Positions 7,113-15,438 of a stretch of 38,461 nucleotides of DNA are shown piece by piece. Under the pieces are notes generated by a model that was given only the letters and a program-made list of their open reading frames with translations, was not told where the DNA came from and searched no databases. The position numbers and the translations under genes are program-made. Source of the stretch: Candidatus Bathyarchaeota archaeon (GTDB taxonomy: Archaea > Thermoproteota > Bathyarchaeia > 40CM-2-53-6); assembly GCA_005888755.1 (NCBI GenBank), contig VBBQ01000019.1:20701-59161 (forward strand), written 5' to 3'. The stretch's first letter is position 1. The number at the start of each line of letters is the position of its first letter.

Positions 7113-7568
7113 ATGAACTCGCCTGCAAAGGCCTTCTCTGTAAAAATTTCAACCATTACCCATGCGACCGAAGACCCCGAGAAGGTCGCGCGAGTCATAC
7201 GAAACCTTTTCCTCGGTGGGACTTCATTGGGGTTCACCATAACCCGAGCGAAGGGCCATCACGGTAATGAAATCGCAACTTCTGTACTAATGATAAGAAA
7301 TGCAACGAATGCAGAAGTATTTCTTAAGAACATATGGAGCGGCCTATCCCAATTCGACAAGACCGAGGTATATTCTAGCTTGGCTTCGAGGATCGATAGC
7401 ACGGGCACAATGTTCCTTCGGATCGACAAACAAGCGGCTCTAAAGGGGCGAATACGCCTGGAAAATACCGACCCCGTCAAAATCGAAATCTCATTCGGGA
7501 CTGACCCATCAAAGCGTAACGAATTCGTGGACAATATTCGGAGAATGTTGGAAGAAATTCAGGGTTAG
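7113..7568 (+). CDS. Predicted RNA-binding protein, exosome-associated family (COG1325-like)
   Basis: This 151-residue protein resembles the small archaeal family often called predicted exosome subunit or dsRBD-like RNA-binding protein. The pattern includes VSKIS-like opening strands (AFSVKISTITHATED), then VARVIRNLF, the basic turn TRAKGHHGNEIATSVLMI, and the C-terminal DPVKIEISF followed by EFVDNIRRMLEEI. Catalytic residues are not expected. It sits 200 bases upstream of the block holding rrp4, rrp41 and rrp42, which agrees with a role in RNA processing. Binding to RNA is inferred from the family, not seen. Confidence 0.65.
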   Translation: MNSPAKAFSVKISTITHATEDPEKVARVIRNLFLGGTSLGFTITRAKGHHGNEIATSVLMIRNATNAEVFLKNIWSGLSQFDKTEVYSSLASRIDSTGTMFLRIDKQAALKGRIRLENTDPVKIEISFGTDPSKRNEFVDNIRRMLEEIQG

Positions 7569-7728
7569 ACTTGTTGTAGATGTTTGGACCCACATCCTCT
7601 TATTCAAGAGCCAATAAGTGCGTTTGGGGAATGACGAAGCCAGTCCCAGCTTGACCAAAAGGATGATGTCCTCAGCGACGGGCCGACCCCAAAACATAGC
7701 CCGACGTGGATGATCCCATTGAGAAAGG

Positions 7729-7736
7729 TTTTAGTA
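7729..7736 (+). promoter_or_regulatory. Putative BRE/TATA promoter of the proteasome-exosome block
   Basis: GAAAGG followed by TTTTAGTA resembles an archaeal BRE plus TATA box. Start of transcription would fall near 7760, about 20-25 bases before psmA. The region 7569-7728 between the RNA-binding gene and this promoter shows no convincing gene. Confidence 0.4.
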
Positions 7737-7779
7737 CGCACTCACCCTCGTCACCGCGATTTCAGCTAGGTGCAAAAGT

Positions 7780-8529
7780 TTGTCCATGTTTGCCGTACCC
7801 GGAGCATACGACCGAGCAATTACCGTGTTCTCTCCAGACGGGAGACTGTTCCAAGTTGAATATGCAAGCGAGACAGTGAAGCGAGGCGCAACCGTCCTCG
7901 GTATCGCCTCACCTGAAGGTGTCGTTCTCGCTGCCGAAGAGCGAGCGGGTTCTAAGCTTCAAGATCTATCGTTCATGTGGAAGATATTCCAAATAGATGA
8001 TCACGTAGGAACTGCGGTCGCAGGGCTAAGCTGCGACGCTCATATTCTCGTAGACCAGGCAAGGATATACGCTCAAAGTAACAAGCTGATGTACGACGAA
8101 CCGATCGACATCGAGATCCTGACTCGGCGCATCGGAGAAATAAAGCAGCTTTACACCCAACACGCTGGTGTGCGGCCCTTTGGGATTTCAATGCTGTTTG
8201 GAGGAGTTGACAAGAAGGGAAGCCGGCTGTTCTGGACGGATCCTAGCGGGGCGTTCTTCGCATACCGAGCTTGGGCAATAGGTGCTGGCGGTGATGCGGC
8301 TAATGAGATACTTGAGGCGGAGTACAGAGATAATCTGACAATGGATGAAGCGTTGTTGCTTGGGTTGAAATGCATGACCAAAGTCCTGGAAGGGAAGGCT
8401 GAACCTCAAAAGATACGAATCGCAGTTATCCCGAGGGAGACGGGCAAATTCCAGAAACTCCCCGTTGAAGAGGTCGACAAGTACCTCCGAAAGCTGGATG
8501 CTGGTAAAAAGGCACCGGCTGGCAAATGA
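7780..8529 (+). CDS. psmA: 20S proteasome alpha subunit
   Basis: The protein has 249 residues if the TTG at 7780 is used. The ATG at 7786 gives MFAVPGAYDRAI and fits homologues equally well. Alpha-subunit signatures are the N-terminal gate segment YDRAITVFSPDGRLFQVEYA, then ASETVKRGATVLGI, AAEERAGSKL, the GTAVAGLSCDA turn, and RPFGISMLFGG. The alpha rings cap the 20S core, gate substrate entry and dock the PAN/Cdc48-type ATPases. No beta subunit is present in the window. The stop overlaps the start of the SBDS gene by four bases (ATGA). Confidence 0.97.
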   Translation: MSMFAVPGAYDRAITVFSPDGRLFQVEYASETVKRGATVLGIASPEGVVLAAEERAGSKLQDLSFMWKIFQIDDHVGTAVAGLSCDAHILVDQARIYAQSNKLMYDEPIDIEILTRRIGEIKQLYTQHAGVRPFGISMLFGGVDKKGSRLFWTDPSGAFFAYRAWAIGAGGDAANEILEAEYRDNLTMDEALLLGLKCMTKVLEGKAEPQKIRIAVIPRETGKFQKLPVEEVDKYLRKLDAGKKAPAGK

Positions 8530-9215
8530 GTGACAAGTTCACAACAGCACGCCTATCCAAGGGCCAAGACCGTTTTGAGATACTAGTAAGACCACAACCA
8601 GCCCTCGACTACAAGCTTGGAAAACCGATCTCGATCTCTCAAGTCCTAATGATCGAAGAGGTATACTCAGACTCAGGCAAAGGAACGAGAGCTTCGGAAG
8701 AGAAATTGCAAAAGAACTTCGGCACCACCGATGCGGTAAAAGTCGCGGAGGAAATAATGAAGAGTGGCGAGCTTCAGCTCACAACCGAGCAGCGTCGTCA
8801 ACTGATTGACGAGAAGAGGCGCCAAATAATCTCGATAATTTCACGGAACGCTATCGACCCTAGAAGCGGGGCACCACATCCGCCGCTAAGGATCGAGCAG
8901 GCCCTCGAACAGATTCGTATCTCAATCGACCCCTACAAGAGCGCTGAGGAGCAAGCCAAACAGGTCATAGAAGACCTCAGACCGGTCCTTCCGATCAAGA
9001 TGGAACAGATGCGAATAGCGGTAAAAGTGTTCCCAGAACACGCTGCTCGAGCCTACAACGCGTTCAAAAGCTTCGGGACGGTCACCCGCGAAGAGTGGCA
9101 GCCTGATGGTGCTCTAGTAGCAGTTATAGAGATGCCTGCAGGCATGTATGGGTCGTTCACGGACAGGGTTAGCAAGATGACACAGGGAACTATTCAGATG
9201 AAGGTCCTCAACTAG
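8526..9215 (+). CDS. SBDS-family ribosome maturation protein
   Basis: The 229-residue protein has the three-domain SBDS layout. The N-terminal FYSH domain (about 1-90) carries VRPQPALDYKLGKPISISQVLMIEEVYSD and AEEIMKSGELQLT. A central helical domain (about 95-165) includes QIISIISRNAIDPRSGAPHPP, and the C-terminal ferredoxin-like domain is about 168-229. In eukaryotes the homologue releases the anti-association factor eIF6 from the large ribosomal subunit together with an EF-2-like GTPase; archaeal SBDS is thought to do the same. The start codon overlaps the psmA stop (ATGA), and rrp4 follows after 12 bases. Confidence 0.95.
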   Translation: MSDKFTTARLSKGQDRFEILVRPQPALDYKLGKPISISQVLMIEEVYSDSGKGTRASEEKLQKNFGTTDAVKVAEEIMKSGELQLTTEQRRQLIDEKRRQIISIISRNAIDPRSGAPHPPLRIEQALEQIRISIDPYKSAEEQAKQVIEDLRPVLPIKMEQMRIAVKVFPEHAARAYNAFKSFGTVTREEWQPDGALVAVIEMPAGMYGSFTDRVSKMTQGTIQMKVLN

Positions 9216-9227
9216 AGTGAGAACACT

Positions 9228-9941
9228 TTGGTAATCGTAGCAGAACCCAAACAAGTGGTCGCGCCTGGCGAGCTCCTTGCCGAAGGAGACCACCTGCTCG
9301 GCGACAACTCGTTCAAGGTGGGAACCCGGATATTTTCCGCCTGTATAGGAATCTTTGAAGTCGATGGCAACAGAGTCACTGTCGTTCCTCTCAAGGGTGG
9401 ATACTTCCCTCGAGTAGGAGATCTTGTCGGCGGCCGAATCGTGGACGTGGGACTATCAGGGTGGACAGTAGACATACGGGCCCCGTACGAAGCAATGCTC
9501 CCCGCGTCCGAGACTCCGGGTCCTAGAGGACCCCGGCGAAGAGATCTCTCCGAGTCATTCGATGTCGGAGACATGGTCTTGTCGCAAGTTCTGGCGTTCG
9601 ATAGAACCAGGGACCCTCTCCTTACCGTGAAGGGTCCTGGACTAGGCAAGATCTCTACTGGAAGGGTGGTAGAGATATCTGCTGCCAAGATACCCCGTCT
9701 TATCGGAAGGAAAGGCTCAATGATCAGCATGCTGAAGAGAGAAACAGGTTGCCAGATAACTGTAGGCCAGAACGGGGTGGTCATGGTCTGGGGCAAGTCT
9801 CCCGAGAACGAGCGGGTCGCAGTAGAAGCCATATACATGGTCGAACGTGAGGCTCATACAAGAGGACTAACAGACAGGATAAGAGAAATGATCGCAAAAT
9901 CAAACGTGGTAGGAGAAGTTGCCAGAACCCAAACAGCCTGA
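9228..9941 (+). CDS. rrp4: Exosome RNA-binding subunit Rrp4
   Basis: The protein has 237 residues starting at TTG. It has the Rrp4 order: an N-terminal beta domain (about 1-55, [16 protein letters not shown]), an S1 domain (about 62-135, [19 protein letters not shown]), then a KH domain with the GRKG loop ([12 protein letters not shown], about 155-166). Rrp4 forms part of the cap trimer over the Rrp41/Rrp42 ring and feeds RNA into the channel. Its last 23 bases overlap the rrp41 coding region, which favours coupled translation. A charged C-terminal helix ends the protein. Confidence 0.95.
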   Translation: MVIVAEPKQVVAPGELLAEGDHLLGDNSFKVGTRIFSACIGIFEVDGNRVTVVPLKGGYFPRVGDLVGGRIVDVGLSGWTVDIRAPYEAMLPASETPGPRGPRRRDLSESFDVGDMVLSQVLAFDRTRDPLLTVKGPGLGKISTGRVVEISAAKIPRLIGRKGSMISMLKRETGCQITVGQNGVVMVWGKSPENERVAVEAIYMVEREAHTRGLTDRIREMIAKSNVVGEVARTQTA

Positions 9942-10686
9942 AAAACTGATAGACGATAAAGGCGTCCGAATCGACGGTCGCCGGCTAGACCAACTGAGGC
10001 CCATAAAACTAGAGGTGGGGATTCTAGACAAAGCCGACGGATCCGCCTACATTGAACAGGGAAAGAACAAGATTCTCGTCGGCGTCTACGGCCCCAGAGA
10101 GGCACACCCGAAACACATCGCTCTTCCAGATCGCGCAGTCTTGAGGTGTAGATACCGAATGGCCCCATTCTCCGTGGATGAACGAAAGAATCCCGCGCCC
10201 TCCAGACGAGAGATGGAACTCTCCAAGGTAATCAGGGAATCTTTGGAGTCCGTGGTTCTGACAGATCTCTACCCCAGAACAACGATCGACGTCTTTATCG
10301 AGGTCCTGCAGTCGGACGGGGGGTCCCGCTGCGCTGGAATCACAGCAGCATCCCTAGCGCTTGCAGACGCGGGGATACCTATGAGAGAGCTGGTCGCCGC
10401 TTGCGCCGTTGGCAAGATTCAAGGACACATGGCGCTTGACCTATCAGATGCAGAAGACAAGTACGGTGAAGCAGACCTTCCAGTCGCTTGGGTGCCCAAC
10501 GCAAACTTGGTGACCCTTCTCCAGATGGACGGAATACTCACAATCAACGAGTTCGAAAAAGGGCTCACCATGGCTCTAGACGCGTGCAAGACCATCCATA
10601 GCATGCAACAAGAAGCACTGAAGAAGAAATATCTAGTGATCAAAGAAGTGGCTGAGGAAAGAGAAGAAACCGAGGTAGTAGCCTAG
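9919..10686 (+). CDS. rrp41: Exosome catalytic subunit Rrp41
   Basis: The protein has 255 residues. The TTG start lies inside rrp4 and is preceded by the purine-rich TAGGAGAAG. It is an RNase PH-fold 3'-to-5' phosphorolytic exoribonuclease. It shows the opening [11 protein letters not shown] (18-28), the phosphate-binding region around [19 protein letters not shown] (132-150), and [17 protein letters not shown], whose D180 and D186 match the acidic residues needed for catalysis in characterised archaeal Rrp41 proteins. It forms the hexameric ring with Rrp42. Its stop overlaps the rrp42 start (TAGTG). Confidence 0.96.
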   Translation: MPEPKQPEKLIDDKGVRIDGRRLDQLRPIKLEVGILDKADGSAYIEQGKNKILVGVYGPREAHPKHIALPDRAVLRCRYRMAPFSVDERKNPAPSRREMELSKVIRESLESVVLTDLYPRTTIDVFIEVLQSDGGSRCAGITAASLALADAGIPMRELVAACAVGKIQGHMALDLSDAEDKYGEADLPVAWVPNANLVTLLQMDGILTINEFEKGLTMALDACKTIHSMQQEALKKKYLVIKEVAEEREETEVVA

Positions 10687-11504
10687 TGTCATTCACTCCA
10701 CAGCTTCCGCCTGTCGCCAAGCTCGAACAAAAGACTGTAATCGATCTTGTCGCAAACGGGAAGAGGATAGATGATAGAACAGCAGATAGCTACAGGCCAT
10801 TACAGATACAAGTGGGTCTAATTGAAAAAGCAAACGGCTCGGCTCAAGTATCCCTTGGCAAATCGAAAGTTCTCGTGGGCATCAAAGTAGAAACAGGAAC
10901 ACCCTTCCCGGACACACCGGACGAAGGAGTCCTAACTGTGAACGCCGAACTCGGTCCCCTGGCATCTCCATTATTCGAAACAGGACCCCCGAGCGAGCAA
11001 GCCATCGAACTAGCACGCGTCATCGATAGAGGAATCAGAGAGTCCAAGGCCGTAGACATGAAATCGCTTGTCCTCTTGAAGGGAAAGAAAGTCCAAGTAG
11101 TCTTCGTGGACATTTACATCCTGGATCACGACGGCAACCTCATAGATGCGGCCTCCATAGCAGCATTAGCCGCTCTTGCAAGCGCCAAGCTGTTGAAGGC
11201 GGAGCTCAAGGGTGACGAGGTGGTGTACAAGCCTGGGCTTCATCCTCTGCCTCTCAATAACCATCCTGTTGCCGTCACCTTCGCCAAGGTCGGCAAGACA
11301 ATCGTCGTAGACCCAGTCCTCGAAGAAGAGCAAGTCATGAACGCAAGGCTAACAGTCACCATCGAGAAGAACGGAAACATTTGCGCGATGCAAAAGGGTG
11401 GTCTATCGGGTTTCACCCAAGACGAGCTGAAAACGATGGCGCACTTGGCAGTGCAAAAGTCCGCTGAGAATAGAGCGAAGATATTGGCAGCGGCGAAGGG
11501 CTGA
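10686..11504 (+). CDS. rrp42: Exosome structural subunit Rrp42
   Basis: The protein has 272 residues starting at GTG, overlapping the rrp41 stop by one base. The RNase PH fold is marked by RIDDRTADSYRPLQIQVG, KSKVLVGIKVETGTPFPDTPDEG, and ARVIDRGIRES. In place of the acidic catalytic segment of Rrp41 it has HPVAVTFAKVGKTIVVDPVLEEE, the usual form in the inactive partner. Rrp42 is required for ring assembly and for shaping the RNA path, but does not cleave by itself. It is followed without a gap by the eL43 gene. Confidence 0.95.
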   Translation: MSFTPQLPPVAKLEQKTVIDLVANGKRIDDRTADSYRPLQIQVGLIEKANGSAQVSLGKSKVLVGIKVETGTPFPDTPDEGVLTVNAELGPLASPLFETGPPSEQAIELARVIDRGIRESKAVDMKSLVLLKGKKVQVVFVDIYILDHDGNLIDAASIAALAALASAKLLKAELKGDEVVYKPGLHPLPLNNHPVAVTFAKVGKTIVVDPVLEEEQVMNARLTVTIEKNGNICAMQKGGLSGFTQDELKTMAHLAVQKSAENRAKILAAAKG

Positions 11505-11971
11505 TGGGAAAGAAGATAGGGCTCGCAGGCGGCTTCAGCGCTCGATATGGAACAGTCACCCGCAGACAATACGTGGAGATAGTCACTGGTCTTCGAGGAA
11601 AGCACGAGTGTCCGAGATGCATGTTCAGCACCGTCAAGCGCTGGAGCGTCGGTGTTTGGCACTGCAGGAAATGCGGATACAAGTTCGCTGGAGGAGCTTA
11701 CACACCGCGGACCAAGCTCGGCGAAATCGCTGCCAGAGCCACAAGGGGTCTGATGAGCCCCTCGAGATTATCAACCGAGCTCGACAGCCTCCGCGCAGGC
11801 GCCAAGGTCGCGGTTACAGTGGCACCCCAGATCAAGAAGACGAGGACTAGAAGAAAGAAGGTAGTGGCCCCTGAGGTCGAAAAGAAAGCCGAGGAAGCCT
11901 CGATCGAAGACCCGCTTCCAGCCCCAATCGTCGAAGCTGAGCCGCCGAATCAGCCAGCCGACGACGCCTAA
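11504..11971 (+). CDS. rpl37ae: Large-subunit ribosomal protein eL43 (L37Ae) with a long C-terminal tail
   Basis: Residues 1-75 are a standard eL43: SARYGTVTRRQYVEIV, then zinc ligands in CPRC (about 37-40) and CRKC (about 56-59), followed by GYKFAGGAYTP. The usual archaeal length is about 70-100 residues, but this one is 155. The extra 75 residues include a basic stretch (KKTRTRRKKVV) and then an acidic, Pro- and Ala-rich end (EEASIEDPLPAPIVEAEPP), probably disordered. The ATG overlaps the TGA of rrp42 (TGATG). Its place in the exosome block matches many archaea. The tail has no recognisable domain. Confidence 0.92.
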   Translation: MGKKIGLAGGFSARYGTVTRRQYVEIVTGLRGKHECPRCMFSTVKRWSVGVWHCRKCGYKFAGGAYTPRTKLGEIAARATRGLMSPSRLSTELDSLRAGAKVAVTVAPQIKKTRTRRKKVVAPEVEKKAEEASIEDPLPAPIVEAEPPNQPADDA

Positions 11972-12014
11972 CGAATCAGAAATTACGATATCTATAATCC
12001 TCGATTCGCCAAAG

Positions 12015-12239
12015 ATGGCCAAGACAATAGTCTCGTCAGTAGCCCCTGAGACTCAACACACTCCTGGCTACCGATCTTCAACGAGACTAGACGCTCGCGG
12101 ACGCGTCCTGATCATGCACATTCAAGCTCAAGACTTGGTTGCATTACGGGCCGCATCCAATTCGTTTCTGCGATTCGTCTCAGCGAGCCTGCGGGCGATC
12201 GAAGTTGTTGCACCCTTTTATAGGACGCGCCGGGTTTAA
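12015..12239 (+). CDS. pcc1: KEOPS complex subunit Pcc1
   Basis: The 74-residue protein fits the short archaeal Pcc1 family. The diagnostic segment is DARGRVLIMHIQAQDLVALRAASNSFLRFV (about 26-55), where the AxDLxALRAxxNSxLR pattern is conserved; it precedes a short C-terminal strand. Pcc1 dimerises KEOPS, which makes the t6A37 modification of ANN-decoding tRNAs together with Kae1, Bud32 and Cgi121. The position between eL43 and prefoldin beta is typical. The N-terminus is longer and more polar than usual, so a later start is possible. Confidence 0.8.
   Translation: MAKTIVSSVAPETQHTPGYRSSTRLDARGRVLIMHIQAQDLVALRAASNSFLRFVSASLRAIEVVAPFYRTRRV
12215..12223 (+). promoter_or_regulatory. Putative internal TATA box before prefoldin beta
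   Basis: CTTTTATAG inside the end of pcc1 lies about 30 bases before position 12248, close to the prefoldin beta start at 12263. It would allow the 3' part of the block to be transcribed separately. This is an inference from spacing and sequence. Confidence 0.4.
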
Positions 12240-12262
12240 CGATCGAGCGGCGCGTAACAGGC

Positions 12263-12631
12263 TTGAGCGAAGAAGTTGAGCTTCCACCACAACTGCAGGA
12301 ACAGCTAGCCCGATTACAGCAGTTACAGCAGACGCTGCAAGCAGTATCATCACAGAAGCAACAGCTTGAGATAGAGCTTTCAGAGACAGATAGAGCGCTC
12401 GCTGAGCTCGAGAAGATCACCGATGAGACTCCCGTTTACAAGAGCGTGGGCAGTCTCCTTCTGAAGTCCGAGAGACAGGTTGTTCTCTCAGAGCTGAGAG
12501 AAAGGAAGGAATTGCTAAGCACGCGAATCACCGTGTTGGGAAGACAGGAGGAGCGGACGAAGGAGAGAATGAAAGAGCTTCAAACCAAGCTTCAGGAGAA
12601 GCTCCGGCCTGCAAGCGCAGCGGCTAACTGA
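12263..12631 (+). CDS. pfdB: Prefoldin beta subunit
   Basis: The protein has 122 residues starting at TTG. Two long coiled-coil helices (about 8-55 and 75-118) flank a short beta hairpin around ITDETPVYKSVGSLLLK (about 51-67), which is the prefoldin beta signature. Four beta and two alpha subunits form the jellyfish-shaped chaperone that delivers unfolded proteins to the thermosome. Gln and Glu are abundant in the first helix (LQQLQQTLQAVSSQKQQLE). The alpha subunit is not in the window. Its usual neighbours Pcc1 and eL43 lie just upstream. Confidence 0.93.
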   Translation: MSEEVELPPQLQEQLARLQQLQQTLQAVSSQKQQLEIELSETDRALAELEKITDETPVYKSVGSLLLKSERQVVLSELRERKELLSTRITVLGRQEERTKERMKELQTKLQEKLRPASAAAN

Positions 12632-12641
12632 AAGCCGGCCC

Positions 12642-13673
12642 GTGCCGACCATTTCTAGCAAGACGAAGACTACGTGGAAAAGATTTCTGCGATCACTGTC
12701 AACCTCTTCTCGCATGGCAGAGCACATCGTTCTCTTATGCCATCAGAACGCAGACCCCGACGCAGTCTGTTCCGCTTTCGCCCTCCAGGCCCTCCTGCAC
12801 AAGCTCGCGCCAGGGACCAAGATTACAATATCGTGTCCTGAAGGTATCAGTGCTCCTACGAGGCAGCTAATGGAGAACCTTGGCATCTCGACGCCCGATC
12901 AGAAGATCCCAGTTGACGCTGATTTGGCGGTGCTTGTTGACACGAACTCCCTTGACCAGCTGGGACGAGGGTCTGGCACTCTGCTTAAGATGGAACACGG
13001 TCTGATCGTGGTCGACCATCATCATCCCCATCCTGATACGGTGAAACTTGCAAGTCAGATGATTGTTGACGAATCGGCAGCTGCCGCTGCGGAAGTTGTC
13101 TTCCGGTTGTTCGAAGCTTCTAAAGTAGAACCAGAAAGGGTGGAGGCGACTGTTCTGATGGCGGCTCTTTTTGTGGAAACGAAGCATTTCCTGCTAGCGA
13201 GAGAGTCAACGTTCGAAGTTGCGGCTAAGCTCGTGAAGGCTGGAGCTGACCCGCGGCGTCTCTCTGGGATGCTAAGCTCGCCCATGAATCGTTCTGAAAG
13301 AGTTGCTCGCTTAAGGGCGGCAGAGCGCTCGAGCGTGACAATGCTCGGAAATTGGATAGTCGTTACATCGCAGCTAGGCTCGTATCAGTCTTCTGCCGCA
13401 CGGGGCTTTCTTAATTTGGGTGCGCATGTGGCGTTTGTTGCGGGAGAGGTGAAGGAGAAGATTAGGGTCAATATGAGGGCAACAGAAGAGTTCTACGAGA
13501 GGACGGGCACACACTTGGCGCGAGATGTGGCCATTCCTCTGGGGAAGTTGTTGGGAGGGGTTGGAGGGGGGCATCCGACGGCTGCAGGATTAACCGCGGC
13601 CGGGTCTGTGGACGACGCCTTACTTGCGTGTGTGAATCGTCTCAGAGAGTCTGTCGGTCCGCTTCAGACCTAA
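12642..13673 (+). CDS. DHH-family phosphoesterase
   Basis: The protein has 343 residues starting at GTG, 11 bases after prefoldin beta. The metal-binding motifs are present: HQNADPDAV (34-42), VDTN (99-102), VVDHHHPHP (123-131) with the DHH triad at 125-127, and the DHHA1-type nucleotide-binding GGGHPTAAG near 317. Homologues are NrnA/RecJ-like enzymes that hydrolyse short oligonucleotides or cyclic dinucleotide products. The substrate cannot be read from sequence. The first 25 residues are basic and may be dispensable: the core begins at MAEHIVLLCHQNAD, so the ATG at 12714 is an alternative start. Confidence 0.85.
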   Translation: MPTISSKTKTTWKRFLRSLSTSSRMAEHIVLLCHQNADPDAVCSAFALQALLHKLAPGTKITISCPEGISAPTRQLMENLGISTPDQKIPVDADLAVLVDTNSLDQLGRGSGTLLKMEHGLIVVDHHHPHPDTVKLASQMIVDESAAAAAEVVFRLFEASKVEPERVEATVLMAALFVETKHFLLARESTFEVAAKLVKAGADPRRLSGMLSSPMNRSERVARLRAAERSSVTMLGNWIVVTSQLGSYQSSAARGFLNLGAHVAFVAGEVKEKIRVNMRATEEFYERTGTHLARDVAIPLGKLLGGVGGGHPTAAGLTAAGSVDDALLACVNRLRESVGPLQT

Positions 13674-13695
13674 AATAGCGCGGACACTCATCGTA

Positions 13696-13704
13696 CCATA
13701 ATAG
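13696..13704 (+). promoter_or_regulatory. Putative TATA box of the ECF transporter operon
   Basis: CCATAATAG lies in the 59-base gap after the DHH gene, about 26 bases before position 13726, where transcription would start with a very short leader before the TTG at 13733. The evidence is composition and spacing. Confidence 0.4.
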
Positions 13705-13732
13705 AGTACTAACCCAAGAGTGAGTAGAAGAT

Positions 13733-14599
13733 TTGGCTGAGACTCAAGCGGGGACAATTGCCGCCAAGGACCTCGGTTTTCAATACGCCGGCTCAACATC
13801 GAAAGCTCTCGATAACATCAACATCGTCATAGGTCAGGGAGAGTTTCTTCTTCTTACTGGTCCCAGCGGTTGTGGGAAGACTACTCTTTGCCGGTGTTTG
13901 AACGGTCTCATACCAAACTTCCATCCTGGAGAGATGTCCGGCGAACTCCTGGTCGATGGGGTTAGCGTCAATGATGAGACAACTAGTGAGCTTTCGCGTA
14001 AGGTTGGTTATGTTTTCCAGAATCCTGAGAACCAGCTTTTCGCCCTAACGGTTGAGAAAGATGTGGCCTTTGGACCGGAGAATCTTGGCCTAACTAGGCA
14101 GGAGATCAGAGATCGAGTAGACTGGGCGATGGAGGCTGCCGGGACGGTTGCGCTCAAGGATCTCGCGCCCTACGAGCTGTCGGGGGGACAGCAGCAGCGC
14201 GTTGCCCTAGCTGGGGTCCTGGCGATGAAGCCGAGCGTGATCGTTCTCGACGAGCCGACGTCGTTTTTGGATCCGCGGACTGCCGAGGAGGTGATGGGAG
14301 CCGTGGACAATCTTCGGAGAGAGAATGGGATCACAGTCATCGTTGTCGAGCACCGGTTGGATCTGGTGGGCAGGTTTGCCGAGCGGATCGTCGTTATGGA
14401 CCACGGAAGGATTGTGGCCGATGGAAGGGTCGAGGATGTTCTTGATGCCGAGTTCGACCGGTTGAGTGGGCTGGGGATTGGTCTTCCCAAGGTCAGCCTT
14501 CTGTGGTCAATGTTGAGAAGAGATGGGCTGGTCTCCGAACGTCTTCCAACTCATGTAGAGTCTGCTGTGAAGATGCTTTCTGAGAGGCTTCGCAACTGA
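13733..14599 (+). CDS. ecfA1: ECF transporter ATPase, first subunit
   Basis: The 288-residue protein, starting at TTG, is one of the two ATPases of an energy-coupling-factor importer. It shows the A-loop aromatic in FQYAG (17-21), Walker A GPSGCGKT (43-50), Q-loop FQNPENQLFA (95-104), signature LSGGQQQ (149-155), Walker B VIVLDEPTS (169-177) and the switch histidine in VVEHRLDL. The Q-loop tail NPENQLFA is a hallmark of EcfA/CbiO proteins. About 75 C-terminal residues follow the core. Its TGA overlaps the proposed CTG start of the second ATPase. No substrate-binding S component lies nearby, so the vitamin or metal carried is unknown. Confidence 0.9.
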   Translation: MAETQAGTIAAKDLGFQYAGSTSKALDNINIVIGQGEFLLLTGPSGCGKTTLCRCLNGLIPNFHPGEMSGELLVDGVSVNDETTSELSRKVGYVFQNPENQLFALTVEKDVAFGPENLGLTRQEIRDRVDWAMEAAGTVALKDLAPYELSGGQQQRVALAGVLAMKPSVIVLDEPTSFLDPRTAEEVMGAVDNLRRENGITVIVVEHRLDLVGRFAERIVVMDHGRIVADGRVEDVLDAEFDRLSGLGIGLPKVSLLWSMLRRDGLVSERLPTHVESAVKMLSERLRN

Positions 14600-15438
14600 T
14601 CCAAGTTGAGAAGGTCTCCTTTACTTATCCTTCTGGCCAGCAAGCGCTTGACTCTGTTGACTTGAAGGTCGACAGTGGTGACTTTCTGGCGATTATGGGC
14701 GAGAATGGTGCCGGGAAGACGACTTTGGCTAAGCAGCTGAATGGGTTGCTGAGGCCGAGCCTCGGAAAGGTGACAGTCGATGGAGATGACACTACGAAGA
14801 AGAGCGTTGCTCAGCTGTCGAGAAAGGTGGGGATTGTGTTTCAGAATCCTGATCATCTGCTGTTCTCGGAAACTGTCAGGGAGGAGGTTGGTTTTGCCTT
14901 GAAGAACTTCGGCTTCGAGCCGGGCGTGGTTGTGAAACAGGTGGAGCGGACTCTCGAAGCTCTTGATCTTGCTCACTATGCCGAAACGTCACCGTTCCTG
15001 TTGTGCGGCGGAGGGAGGAAGAGGGTGGCCCTTGCAGCTGTCTTGGCCTGGGAGCCTGATTATCTGATCTTGGATGAGCCTACGATCTGGCAGGACTACC
15101 AGCAGAAAGAACGTCTACGCAACTTCATCCTGCAACTCAACTCCCAGGGCAAGGCCGTTGTTATGGTGACTCACGATGTGGAGTTTGTGGCAGAGTGCAA
15201 CCCCAAGGTCGTCCTAATGTCGAAGGGCAGGATTGTCGCGCAGGGCCAAGCGGACGAAATTCTGTCTGATGATGGATTGATTGAGAAGGCCTCGCTGGTT
15301 AAGCCTCAGATGGCCAAGCTGTTCAGCCAACTAGGCGAGTTCGGTTTTCCCAGGGATGTGGTTGACGTTCACAGGGCAAAGATGCTTCTAGAACAGAAAC
15401 TGTCGGAGGCCAAGGTTAGTGTCGCTCAGAGTTCTTAA
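14596..15438 (+). CDS. ecfA2: ECF transporter ATPase, second subunit, probable CTG start
   Basis: Homology begins before the first ordinary start codon. From CTG at 14596 the frame reads [25 protein letters not shown], which supplies the first strand and the A-loop tyrosine (Y11) of every EcfA; the TTG at 14662 would lack them. CTG also overlaps the upstream stop as CTGA, like the ATGA and TTGA junctions elsewhere in this window. From that start the protein has 280 residues: Walker A GENGAGKT (35-42), Q-loop [10 protein letters not shown], and Walker [10 protein letters not shown]. The signature is [11 protein letters not shown], with Cys where Ser is standard and Gly-Arg where Gln-x or Lys-x is usual. 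Its 3' end overlaps ecfT by 20 bases. Confidence 0.85.
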   Translation: MIQVEKVSFTYPSGQQALDSVDLKVDSGDFLAIMGENGAGKTTLAKQLNGLLRPSLGKVTVDGDDTTKKSVAQLSRKVGIVFQNPDHLLFSETVREEVGFALKNFGFEPGVVVKQVERTLEALDLAHYAETSPFLLCGGGRKRVALAAVLAWEPDYLILDEPTIWQDYQQKERLRNFILQLNSQGKAVVMVTHDVEFVAECNPKVVLMSKGRIVAQGQADEILSDDGLIEKASLVKPQMAKLFSQLGEFGFPRDVVDVHRAKMLLEQKLSEAKVSVAQSS

